Below are positions 1 through 52,320 of a DNA stretch of 53,500 nt, in pieces. The notes beneath the pieces were generated by a model, which searched no databases, was not told the origin of the DNA, and was given only the letters and a program-made list of their open reading frames with translations. Location of the stretch: contig WPIO01000038.1 in assembly GCA_009760855.2 (NCBI GenBank), forward strand, positions 575,001-628,500, in the 5' to 3' direction. The DNA is from Cristatella mucedo. Lineage: Eukaryota; Bryozoa; Phylactolaemata; Cristatellidae. The stretch's first letter is position 1. Each line of letters begins with the position of its first letter. Made by a program: the position numbers and the translations under genes.

Positions 1-245
1 GCAAGAGGTAAGGTACGTACCATCGATCAATCCACCCTCAGCTCAGATGGTGCACAAGCATCCATGCATTATGCCACACAGAGATCTGCTTATGACAAGG
101 TCGCTAGCTATGTTTCTGGTGCCGGAGAGCAGCCAAGCTGGTCTTGTGTAACGTCCATTTTCACAAGTGGTACTTGGTGATCCTGGCTTTGAGCCATTCT
201 TGAATCCATAGAAACTCAAGTAACTCAGCAGATATGGATATACAT

Positions 246-297
246 ATATACATGTCAATCGGATATATATATATATATAAATATATATCCGATTGAC

Positions 298-305
<8 letters not shown>
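246..305. repeat. Inverted repeat in a TA-rich tract
   Basis: Two perfect 25-bp arms (246-270 and 281-305) contain the unique core CATGTCAATCGGAT and its reverse complement, separated by 10 bp of A/T. A TA run follows directly. Confidence 0.9.

Positions 306-390
<85 letters not shown>
301..390 (+). repeat. (TA)n then (GA)n microsatellite
   Basis: TA units run from 301 to about 356 and change to GA units until 390. Confidence 0.97.
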
Positions 391-394
<4 letters not shown>

Positions 395-400
395 AACAAT

Positions 401-567
401 TCCAGCTGATTTGACAGCCTCTTTTTATATAGCAAAAAAGAACCTTTACAGCTATCACCACCTCTTGCAGCGGCAATAAAGGATTGGCCCACTGCAGGAT
501 TCGAACCCACGACCTCGGAACCGAGGTCATGAAAAGCAGCCGCCTTACCTATTGTGGAATCACGGCT

Positions 568-571
<4 letters not shown>
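401..571 (-). mobile_element. SINE-2 copy, tRNA-derived
   Basis: Read on the minus strand, the head is at about 571. It has a tRNA-like A-box region with TAGGTAAGGCGG-type sequence and a B box close to GGTTCGAATCC, then the family body with paired ATAAAGG and AGCTGTAAAGG segments, then the tail AGGCTGTCAAATCAGCTGG. It sits between two GA runs. The head resembles a tRNA gene but the body is not tRNA. Confidence 0.8.
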
Positions 572-661
<90 letters not shown>

Positions 662-701
662 GGAGAGAGAGAGAGACACAGAGGCAGTGAGAGATAGTGA
701 G

Positions 702-738
<37 letters not shown>

Positions 739-858
739 AAGAGAGAGAGAGAGACAGACAGACAGAGGGAGAGAAAGAGATACAGAGTGACAGACAGTAA
801 GAAAGAGAGAGAAAGAGCGAGAGAGAAAGAGAGAGAGAGAGAGGGTGGAAGAGCAGGT
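571..858 (+). repeat. (GA)n tract, pure then degenerate
   Basis: Pure GA units run from 571 to 658, followed by interrupted GA, GACA and GAAA units to about 858. Open frames here (Arg-Glu or Leu-Ser repeats) are artefacts of the repeat. Confidence 0.96.
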
Positions 859-859
859 G

Positions 860-1600
860 ATTAGAAACAAGAAAGGAGAAAAGAATTAACACGAGGATGT
901 GTGAGGGCAGGGAATACAACGAAAGGTAAGAACCAAAAGGTTCACTCGGCAACGAGGAGAATATTTGACACTGAAGGCAGCTGAGCTTACGCCTTGCAAA
1001 AAAACCGATTCGCACAGTGCTTGCTGAGTAGGCTGAGAAGACATGCTTAAAGTTGGAATACATGCTTATACAAGTTGAAAAATTTCTAAAGCTTTACTCT
1101 TAATCACCTACTTTGTAATAATCACTATTTATTTACTCTTCAATGTTCTTCAAGTAATTGCTTACTAATGGGATCTAGTCACTGTTGCGATTAGCCATTT
1201 TCTAAAACAGAAAATGATATGCAGACTACATATGTAGGCTAGGCGATGAATGCATCAACGGTCTGGAAATGAGCCAGCACAGGTTACCCCGAACCCTTGA
1301 TACTGACTCGTGATTGCACTAACCTTCAACTGATGACATACTGTATTTAGAAGCATGACATGCCACATGTACATCTACAATTAATAGTAAAAACAACACC
1401 CACAACAAAGATAATACGAATAGCGATAGCAATAATGAAAATAATAATTTATTTTCTACTCTGAGGGTTACAGCTCGCGAGCTCTACGGACATACCATGG
1501 GTTTCTGGCAGAGGTCTCCAACTGTAACATGACCGAGCTGCCAAACTCAAGTACGATGCACCATCGTCCAATTGTGCCATACTTGAGCTGCATCGCAGCA
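860..1600. other. No recognised feature
   Basis: A/T-rich single-copy-looking sequence with only short open frames. No transposon end or exon homology was recognised. Confidence 0.5.
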
Positions 1601-2145
1601 GATGCGTGGCCTACGGCCCACACGAGGTGCAGAAAAACAGACCGAACGATTACCAAGTAGCAATTCGAGACTATCTGCTGGCTTGCTCATTCTCATTGTA
1701 CGTACGACTTTTGTACGCGCCCGCCTCTCGTATGCCCGAAGGCCTCAGAGCAGGCACAGCGAGTGCTGCATCATCGGGGAGCTTGCTCGCTGCTGCCTGG
1801 CAGCTCACTCGCTGCTGCCCGATGTGCTGCAGCACATCGGGCAGCAGCGCACACCGCACCCAGTGCCCGCGATCAGCACCAGTGCGGATCAGCTTGAGCT
1901 CGGCTTGGAAAGGATCCAAGGTTGCAGGGGTGGGGCAAAGGGTTCGAGCACAACTGCGGCGAGGCGGGTCACTTAGCAGCCAAGTCCGAGCCGAGCATCA
2001 TCAACACAATGTCACGAGGGTACATCGCAGCCTCGACGGCTCAGGGTGCTTCGTCTCTGCTTCATTTCCGAACTGCTCCACGGCTGCATGCGCATGTGCC
2101 ACTGCCGGAGTACCGGCAGCTGCAAAGCCTCATTTCTGCTGAGCT
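1600..2145. other. GC-rich block with open frames, unrecognised
   Basis: This is markedly more GC-rich than its surroundings. A 178-codon frame is open on the plus strand (1606-2142) and shorter ones on the minus strand, rich in Ala, Ser and Cys. No domain, splice structure or family match was recognised, and the block contains the 40-bp palindrome at 1810-1849, so I do not call a gene. Confidence 0.3.
1810..1849. repeat. Perfect 40-bp palindrome
   Basis: The 20 bases at 1810-1829 are the exact reverse complement of 1830-1849, with no spacer and 65% GC. The symmetry ends at 1809/1850. Confidence 0.97.
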
Positions 2146-2146
2146 G

Positions 2147-2256
<110 letters not shown>

Positions 2257-2832
2257 GTCTTAATCTTATGTGCAAGCAGCACACAGCTGTTTGCTCTGCA
2301 TGGGAAGTGCAACGGACGACAGTGTCATCACAGCAAACAAAGGACTAGAGCTAGTAAAACGAGATGGTCGGCCAGCTGTATGCCTCTCAGCAAGGCAGCC
2401 CCGCCACTGAACACGGCTGTGGCGTTCTGATGCAGGGCTAGGCAGAGCCTTAGCAGCTCTGTCAGCTGCATTTCACAGAGAAACGTGGCATTTTGCGATA
2501 GCCTAGCAGCACGATGCAGGTTTGCAGCAGGAGGCACGTTTTCGACTGCTGCGCACCTCTGTTCAGATGCCAGATGTCACGTGCTCTGAGTAAGCTTTTC
2601 CAGCGGCTTGCATTGAGGATGGCATGAATTACGTGACAGCAGTCTCAGATGCGAGTGTAGGCGCATCGAAGGACACTCAATTTCCGAAGTGCCAGGGCCA
2701 ATTGTTTCACTACTCACGACAACATTGCGCAGGATGGCAAGCTGCCACACAATTGCCAGATAGCTGCAGCAATTTCAAGAATAAAATGGCAGCAGCTACC
2801 TGGCCATTTTACGAATGCCTGCTGACATCCAA

Positions 2833-2836
<4 letters not shown>

Positions 2837-2869
<33 letters not shown>

Positions 2870-2882
2870 ACACACACACACA
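2837..2882 (+). repeat. (CA)n microsatellite
   Basis: CA units with one CC interruption near 2870. Confidence 0.95.
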
Positions 2883-3240
2883 AACAAATACATTGAATTA
2901 CAGCAGGATTCTTTACTTGCCATATAATGACTGGCCAACACTGTTTTAGGAGCAACAGATATTTTAAGAAACTCTACAGTAAAGCATACTTTGGTAAAGT
3001 GTGCAGGCAAAATATGGCTAAGTGAGAAGAAATTTGAGAGTGAGAGAGAGACAGAAAAAGGCACAGGTGGAAATCAGGTGAAAAGCAGACGGCAAGATGG
3101 TAGAACAACCGGGCCATAAAAAGCATCCCATGCTTCAGCATCAACCGTTAATTTTGCAAGGGTAACATGGCTTCATTAGCAAGGGCACGTTGTGGATTTG
3201 GCAGTTCTTCTTGTCTAACAGTCGTTGCACCGTGGGATGC

Positions 3241-3242
<2 letters not shown>

Positions 3243-3307
<65 letters not shown>
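3243..3307 (+). repeat. (GA)n microsatellite
   Basis: About 32 GA units, followed by a degenerate GA-rich stretch to about 3380. Confidence 0.97.
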
Positions 3308-3309
<2 letters not shown>

Positions 3310-3839
3310 TGAGAGAAGGTATAGTGATAGAAAGGAGAGTGAGACAAAGTATAGAGCTACGAAGGAGAGAGAAAGAGAAGAGAGCAGGGCTGATAAAATA
3401 AAAATACGAAAGAAGTGTTTAGTAGGCCTCAAGTTAAACTACAACATTCAAAATAACTCACCCAACTTGGCTACACGATCCAATAAACAGCTGGAACTTG
3501 ATACCATAATCACACCCTGAGAATCCTATGCAATGGTATTTGAATATGAATATGGCAACATGAGATAACGCTTGATTGAAATGGTGAGCCCCTACCACCC
3601 CCAGCCCGGCTAAGCCAAGTGCTGCAGTGGGTGGATTTATGAAGCACTAGGTAACACGTGCCGAACAAGGCAACACATGCAGACACCTCATTCCTGCATC
3701 CACAACCTGCTAAACTTGCAAAAGCAGAGAACTTGCATGATTTACATTAAATAGACAATCAGTATTACCCGAGGCTAGTGCACGTGAGTCGAGTATTCAA
3801 ATACGACCAAGTTCAGGTGGTCATGTGCAGCTCGGCTGG

Positions 3840-4330
3840 TCAACGATGCAGCTGCCACATCACATCCGCTCTGTCGGCTGCTTCGTTGGCTGCCTATCAA
3901 GCATCAAATCTACTGCAAGATTCTCTGCCAGGCCCTCTACAGTTTGCTTCAATAGCTTGCACCTATCCGACACAAAAGCTCCTCCAGTGCATTGTCCCGT
4001 CGCCAGCTTCGCGACCTTCGTTTGTACATACCGAAATAACTGGCCCTTGCTTCCAGATTCGGGTCACAAACTGCACAAGGACTTAAGATCATTTAAATCT
4101 CAGCTAAAAGAGCATGCACATGTTCTGCACAGTTTTCCCAATGCAACAGTGAACTTTTTTGTTGTCGTTCCTGTGAGATTGGCATGTTTACCCGAACTTG
4201 ATTCAGTCTCACGTGCGTGGCTTCAGCAAGAGGTTCCAGAGGTAACCAATGTCCCTGAGTGGCTTCGTATGAGCTTTAGCTCTCATACTGGGCTGTGCAC
4301 TATACTTCTTTGCATTGGCATGCTTGTCTA
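3840..4330 (+). mobile_element. Decayed non-LTR retrotransposon C-terminus
   Basis: The plus-strand translation contains NNWPLLPDSGHKLHKDLRSF and FKSQLKEH. This fits the 'W-N-x-L-P...LRSFKxxLKxHLF' end typical of Jockey/CR1-type ORF2 proteins. Frames shift around it and the 5' part is missing. What follows (PELDSVSRAWLQQEVPEV) is not recognised. It lies just downstream of MAU2 and could otherwise be mistaken for a gene. Confidence 0.5.
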
Positions 4331-4439
4331 AGCACGAAACCGTCCAAGTCATTAACCATCGGTTACTGATTCCCTTGCAGCAAATTGTAAAGCATTACAG
4401 GTGGTAGTCTTCGAGCACTATCTCAACAGTGTAACATTC

Positions 4440-5373
4440 ATTATCAATGTTAATAATATTATTATTACGATCAGCTACACATCCCTGCTTCTTAAGTACT
4501 GATTAACGGCTAAACTTCACAAGCATCTTACTGACAGACGGAAGCAGGTGCTGCCATCAGCCATTGTCCATTTAAAAATACGAAAGAAACATGGCATCCT
4601 CAAATATGCTGTCCTCAGTGCCGAAGGCACCGCGCAGAACCAGACTGCTCCAGCAAGATGAATTTCAAAGACCGTTAGAACATATGTGGTATTAAATACA
4701 TTATACAAACAAGAGTACCCTCCTGTGAAATGCTATGGCTGGAGCCAACCACGGGCAAGAGGTGCCAATAAAGTCACAAATGCAATATGGCATACACCAT
4801 GAGCTGTAGGATGCATTAATGTTAAGAGAAAAAGCACATCATGCATGCGAAAGCAAAGCCCCACCAATGAATGCATGTTCATGCCACACGAAGCCACCTC
4901 TGCAGTAGAAATAATAAAGGATGCAAAAGGTCAAACAATTTGACCAAAACAACAGTAGCAAAAGCAGGAGCAACTGCTGCCAGTAAAATCAGTATGCCAT
5001 CAAAGATGACACGGGGCAGCACAAACTTGCTGACACAGCTGCTGACTGGTGTGCCCACGGCATTTCAGATGGGCTTTGATGCTCAATACGGCATCATTCT
5101 TTCAGTCTTTCACAAGGCGGACTCTAAAAACGTCTCAGCTCAGCTCATTGGGCCGCATGAGTGAAAGGCTTTCCATTTCATGAAAACTGCAGGAGAGTAT
5201 GGCTGAGACAGGTGTGCACCGACGTGCCACGACACGTCACGATGCCGGGATCTTTCAGCAAGGACGGTTGAGGCACCCCAGTCGCTTTACGGATCGATCA
5301 GCGGAAAAATGACCGACACAGCACCACACATCGTTTACTAGTTAAGTAGTTCTTAGTTGAAAAAACAGCAGCT
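4440..5373. other. Region just downstream of the MAU2 stop
   Basis: Presumably contains the MAU2 3' UTR near 5373 on the minus strand. No transposon is recognised. The 97-codon plus-strand frame at 4871-5164 has no family match. Confidence 0.4.
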
Positions 5374-47751
<42,378 letters not shown>

Positions 47752-48253
47752 TTGTTAATGACCCTGACACTGTTGGGAGGACGCGCACATCCGAGATCGT
47801 GAGCCGCGGCAATGGGACTGCAGTTGGCCTCAAGTCCCTCGAGTGATTTGCCCTGCCCGGTGCTTGATTTGTGGGTCAACGTGTGACTTTCAATTGCTTC
47901 CAGACTTGACTGTTGTCATTTCGATTTTTTGGCCTCGTGCGACCATAGCCTCGGCAAGGGCTGGCGGCGATCGACGGTGCGCCGTCGATTGAAGTGAGGC
48001 GTGCCATTCACTGTCCATCAACCACCAAGAAGAGTGTCTGCGCGTGCGCGCGTGTGTGCGCTCTCGCTTGCGAGATCTATCCTATAGTCCTAGTCAGAGC
48101 AAGTCGCACTAGTTATTGAGAACTGTCGACCAGCTAATGCGATGTCGTTAATGAATTGAGAGCCAGCTCACTTTCAGCCAAAGGCACAGTGCCCATAGCA
48201 GGCTGGTAGACGCGGTCACCAGTGTTTTGAGCTATCTTATTTGCTTTAAGTAT
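47752..48253 (-). promoter_or_regulatory. Presumed MAU2 5' flank and promoter region
   Basis: This stretch lies directly upstream of the MAU2 start codon and has no recognisable gene or transposon. It has several CpG dinucleotides and a perfect 8-bp-arm hairpin with a TGCG loop at 47970-47989 (arms ATCGACGG and CCGTCGAT). I see no TATA box placed to be convincing. Transcription start and promoter function are inferred from position only. Confidence 0.4.
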
Positions 48254-48354
48254 CTCCCTAAAACCTAAACCCAAAATCTCAAACCCAAAAGAAATGCACC
48301 CCTAACCACTAAATCGTAAACCGTACCGCCCAAAAACGTACAATCCCTAAACAC
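48254..48354 (-). repeat. Degenerate telomere-like CCCTAAA run
   Basis: CCCTAAAACCTAAACCC, CTCAAACCC, CCCCTAACC and CCCTAAACAC units with errors; G-rich on the minus strand. It abuts the LINE-B tail at 48355 and lies about 500 bp upstream of the MAU2 start. Confidence 0.7.
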
Positions 48355-48394
<40 letters not shown>

Positions 48395-50765
48395 TTGCAC
48401 TTGATAAAGCGCCCTCAGAGAACTTAATCTCTTTCTAGGCGCTTTACATTTGCTGCAAAGTGATATGCAATAGAATAGTAAGTAAAATCTTGATAAATAG
48501 ATTATAATATATAATAATAATAATATAATAATAATAATAATAATATCATAATATATGATTATAATAGTAAAATGCTTGAAAAACAAACAGAATGAATAAT
48601 ATGGTTAGGGGTGACATGCACAGGGTCAGCATGCAAATGTGGTTAGTAGCAGCATGCACAGTGTCACCACGCATAAGCACATCAAGGACGAATCACAGGG
48701 ACCCACTAAATGCTGTCCTAAATAGGTGTGTTTTTAGGTTCCTTTTAAATGTGGTCAGGTCAGGGGATGTTCTGACGCAGGTCGGGAGGGAGTTCCAGGC
48801 TTTGGGAGCATGCGAACTAAATGCACGGTCTCCAAAGTATTTAAGGTTTGTATGAGGTATTTCTAGACTGTTGGATTCCGAAAAGCGGGTGGTACGATGC
48901 TTGGCCTGATGAGGTAGTATATCTGACAGATAGGCTGGAGCCATAGAATAAAGGGACCTAAAAGTGAGCGACAAAACCTTGAAGTCAATCCGTTGCCTCA
49001 CTGGTAGCCAGTGCAGGTCGGCGAGAAGTGGAGTAATGCGGCAACTGCGACGCTCACGACAGACAAGCCTAGCTGCAGAGTTTTGCACCGGCTGCAATCG
49101 CCTGATCGCACATGCTAGTAGGCCAGTAAGCAGTGAGTTGCAGAAGTCGAGACGGGATGTCACGAATGCATGGACCAACTTGGACGTGGTATCTTTATCT
49201 AAACGAGCCCTAATTTTAGCAATGTTATGAAGCTGAAAATAGGCGGATTTGACTGTGGAGCTGATATGGTCGTCTAACGAGAGGTCGCTTTAGAATATGA
49301 CACCTAGATTTCGAGCTGATTCAACTGGAGATATGCTGGCAGAGCCAATTTTGAGAGTCAGCCTTTCCAATTTCTGAATCACACTGGGTTTGCCCATAAC
49401 TAGTAAGTTTTGTCATCGTTTAGTTTTAGAATATTGGCTGCCATCTATGTGCGGATGTCATCAATGCATGCAGCAAGTGAGTTGAGAGAATTTGAGGTGC
49501 TCGAAGGCTGGGAGGGATCAAAGCAAAGGTACAACTGAGTGTCATCCGCATAGAAGTGAAAGCCTAGATTGTGCTTGGCAATCACATCAGCAAGAGGAAG
49601 AGTATAAACCGTGAAAAGAACCGGACCTAGCACTGAGCCCTGAGGTACTCCATATTTCAGAGGTACTTCAGATGATCTTTGTCCATTCACGTCAATACTC
49701 TGGAGTCCCCCACTGAGATAGGACCTGAACCACTGCAGAGCAGTGCCAGTGATGCCCAGGCGAGATGAGAGGCGCTCTAGAAGAACTTTGTGATCGACGG
49801 TATCAAAAGCTGCCGAAAAATCAAGCAAAACAAGCAGAGACACTCTACCCATGTCTGCATTCCTAAGTAGGTCGTTGTATACCCGAAGCAATGCTGACTC
49901 GGTGGAGTGATTAGCTCTAAAGCCAGACTGGAACTTACTAGCAAGGTGTGAGGTATCGATATACGAGTTCAGCTGGTCCGCCACCACAGCCCGTTCGAGT
50001 GTCTTTGATAGGAATGGTAGAAGGGAAACTGGGCGGTAGTTGCTCAAGTTCTCTTGGTCAAGTGTAGCTTTCTTGAGAAGTGGCCTGACTACAGCTTTTT
50101 TGAAAGGTGCTGGGACATGACCTGAGGCTAATGACATATTAATGATGTTAGTTATGCATGGCAGCAGTGGATCAATGCAACGTAGGAGCAGGACAGTGGG
50201 ACCAGGGTCCAGAGGACTTGCTGTCTTCTTTGATTGAGATACGAACTTTAGGACTAGATCACTAGTGACCTGCTTAAATGCAGACATTGAGGTGCAGCCA
50301 GGAACCGAGGAACAGCATTCTAGTGGGGAGGTTGTCATCGCAGGGATGGATTCCCTGATCTTGTCTATCTTCTGCACAAAGAATCGAGAGAAGCGATCGG
50401 CTAGATCATCATTAGGATCATCAGGTAAGGAGCTAATCTGGGAACGGTTGAGGAGATGGTTTATTGTCGACATCAGCATTTTTGGATTGTGCATCTGTGA
50501 TTCAACAATGTTTTTATAAAAACTAGACAGCCTTTGCTTGGATCGATTGATACGACCTACAGTATTCTTCATATGCCTGTCTATGGGCAGTTAGTCCGGA
50601 TCTTTTGTATGCTTTTTCAAGCTTTCGTTTAGTAGACTTGGCTAGTTTAATGTCTGTGGTAAACTATAGGCCGTCTGGGCGGGGGCGCACAGTGCGCTTT
50701 GTCAGAGGGGCAAACTCGTCGAGCGTGTCAGCTAGTGTCGTGTTGAAGCTATCTACCAATGATGC
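48355..50765 (-). mobile_element. LINE-B, longest copy: reverse transcriptase and 3' end
   Basis: Minus-strand ORF2 from about 50765 to 48693. It shows FKKAVVRPLLKK, NYRPVSLLPFLSKTLERAV, SGFRANHSTESALL, LLDFSAAFDTVDHKVLLERL, GVPQGSVLGPVLF and HFYADDTQLYLCF (catalytic YADD), then LNDDKTYLLVMGKP and the C-terminal HAPKAWNSLPTCVRTSPD. A 375-codon frame is uninterrupted (49445-50572); only a few stops break the rest. The 3' UTR ends in an ATT run at 48355-48392. The endonuclease part is missing by 5' truncation. Jockey/CR1 superfamily. Confidence 0.92.
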
Positions 50766-50769
50766 GTGT

Positions 50770-51053
50770 AGTCATATAATATTTGTATTCATTGATTACT
50801 AATTTTATTATTCTAGCAGAGCTAGCTAAAATACTTTAATATGTTTTGTGCGAAACATTTGTATGTTTTTATATGAGTAAATATTATTTTATATTTAAAG
50901 CTATCTATATTAAATCAAAAATCAAATTTATATATCTAATCCTAATCAAATACAATAATATTGAAATACAAATGTTAGTGGCTCTTTGAAAACTGGGAAG
51001 CTTTGTAAGTTGTAACTTTTGGCTCTCCCGTCTCAAAAGGTTGCCAACCCCTG
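50770..51053 (-). mobile_element. hAT-like transposon end
   Basis: On the minus strand the sequence starting at 51053 reads CAGGGGTTGGCAACC, then GGGAGAGCCAAAAG; further in is AAAGAGCCACTAACATT. This is the terminal and subterminal pattern of a common hAT group. The opposite end is not seen, and the LINE-B 5' truncation lies at about 50765, so only one end remains. Most of 50770-50980 is plain A/T-rich sequence. Confidence 0.6.
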
Positions 51054-51768
51054 CCATAAAAGAACCACGACTGGTAATCCTGGAATCAGCGTCGACAGTT
51101 CCAAATTATCTAGGAACTCTTCGGTCAACCTTCACCTTGATAGTACGAGCATACTACTTGTAAGCCAGTCCTACGCTTCCGGCAGCTCACTGACTGAGCT
51201 CCGCTTGGCTGAACTGTTCTCCCTGATATTTCAGCTTTATTAAATCACTGTGTATAATTTTAGATATATTTGTCTACATTATTGCGCTGAGTTACACCGC
51301 CGTCCACTGCAGAAAATGAATAACGCTAAAATACACGTCGGCTGTCTCCTGCAAGTTCAGACGGCGTCGTTCGCGAAGCATTGGAAACCAAGGAATCTAT
51401 TTATATCAATTAAGGAATCTATATTCCACGGATAGAACTGAATCCCCCGGATGCTCTTTTAGCCTCCAGTCGGCCGTCTGAATGTCATATAACCACGAAG
51501 CCGCAGTGAGCTCCGGTCTTCATTATACTCGGCCGCAATCAAGGCGTTTCTTACTTGCAAGGCCGGTGCCTTAGTTAAGAATCAGTTCAAAATATTGATC
51601 AAATAAGATTCAACTGAATTTAGGGTGGGTTTATCACGCAGGTCGTACCGCGCTTAGCCGCCGTCTGTCTAGTCTTTCTTAAGCTGATCAAGCTGCGGCG
51701 TGGCCACGCCACAATTTCATATATCTATATAATATAATGTATATATATATATATAATATATATATTAC
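51054..51768. other. No recognised feature
   Basis: Intergenic sequence upstream of MAU2 with short open frames only, ending in a TA-rich patch (51715-51765). Confidence 0.5.
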
Positions 51769-52041
51769 TACATGTATTAACGCAAACACGCAGATTTAGT
51801 TATAATAAAAAATAAAATTGTGATAGCGCCCTCAAAGAACTCAATCTCTTTCTTGGCACTTTAAATTTGCTGTAAAGGAAGCACGATCAAATGGTTAGCG
51901 GTAGCATGTTCAATGACCACAAGCATAGCATAGCTACGGTTGACGTGCACGGGGTCAGCGTGCAAATATGGTTAGTGGCAGCATGCACAGTGGCAGCACA
52001 TATTTTATAACTAAATCTGTGTGTTTGCGTTAATACATGTA
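51769..52041. repeat. 37-bp inverted repeat flanking a LINE-B tail
   Basis: Arms at 51769-51805 and 52005-52041 are reverse complements with one mismatch; both contain ATTAACGCAAACAC or its complement. The 199 bp between them are a LINE-B 3' tail and UTR piece. Confidence 0.93.
51809..52000 (-). mobile_element. LINE-B 3' tail and UTR between inverted arms
   Basis: ATAGCGCCCTCAAAGAACTC, TCTTTCTTGGCACTTTAAAT and GGTTAGCGGTAGCATG identify the 3' part of LINE-B on the minus strand. Confidence 0.85.
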
Positions 52042-52112
52042 ACAATAATAATAGCCACTTGATAAAGCACCCTCAGCGAACTCAATCCCTATCTAGGCGC
52101 TTTATATTTGGT
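52042..52112 (-). mobile_element. LINE-B 3' tail, second copy next to the inverted repeat
   Basis: CAATAATAATAG then CCACTTGATAAAGCACCCTC and CCCTATCTAGGCGCTTTAT. About 70 bp, directly after the right inverted arm. Confidence 0.8.
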
Positions 52113-52131
52113 ACACGAGGTTGGATATATA

Positions 52132-52132
<1 letters not shown>

Positions 52133-52192
<60 letters not shown>
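52133..52192 (+). repeat. (TA)n microsatellite
   Basis: About 29 TA units, followed by a short GA stretch. Confidence 0.97.
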
Positions 52193-52195
<3 letters not shown>

Positions 52196-52320
52196 GAGAG
52201 AGAGAGGAAGAAAGAAGGGGAAAGAGTTAACTAGTTTTGTTAGGCATGGTGATGGCGTTCTTGTCTATGTTTACTCTATATACGCCCCTTGCCTGTGAAT
52301 AGTTTGAAGGACTTGTGTGT

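Noticed and set aside
43-870. Long Ser/Leu-rich and Arg/Glu-rich open frames
   Set aside because: They are translations of GA and TA microsatellites with a SINE in the middle; no real protein is implied.
1606-2142. 178-codon plus-strand frame as a gene
   Set aside because: GC-rich, Ala/Ser/Cys-biased, contains a 40-bp palindrome and has no recognised family; listed as a region only.
2328-2537. Leucine-rich minus-strand frame as an exon of a neighbouring gene
   Set aside because: The residues look protein-like, but I could not find convincing partner exons or a family.
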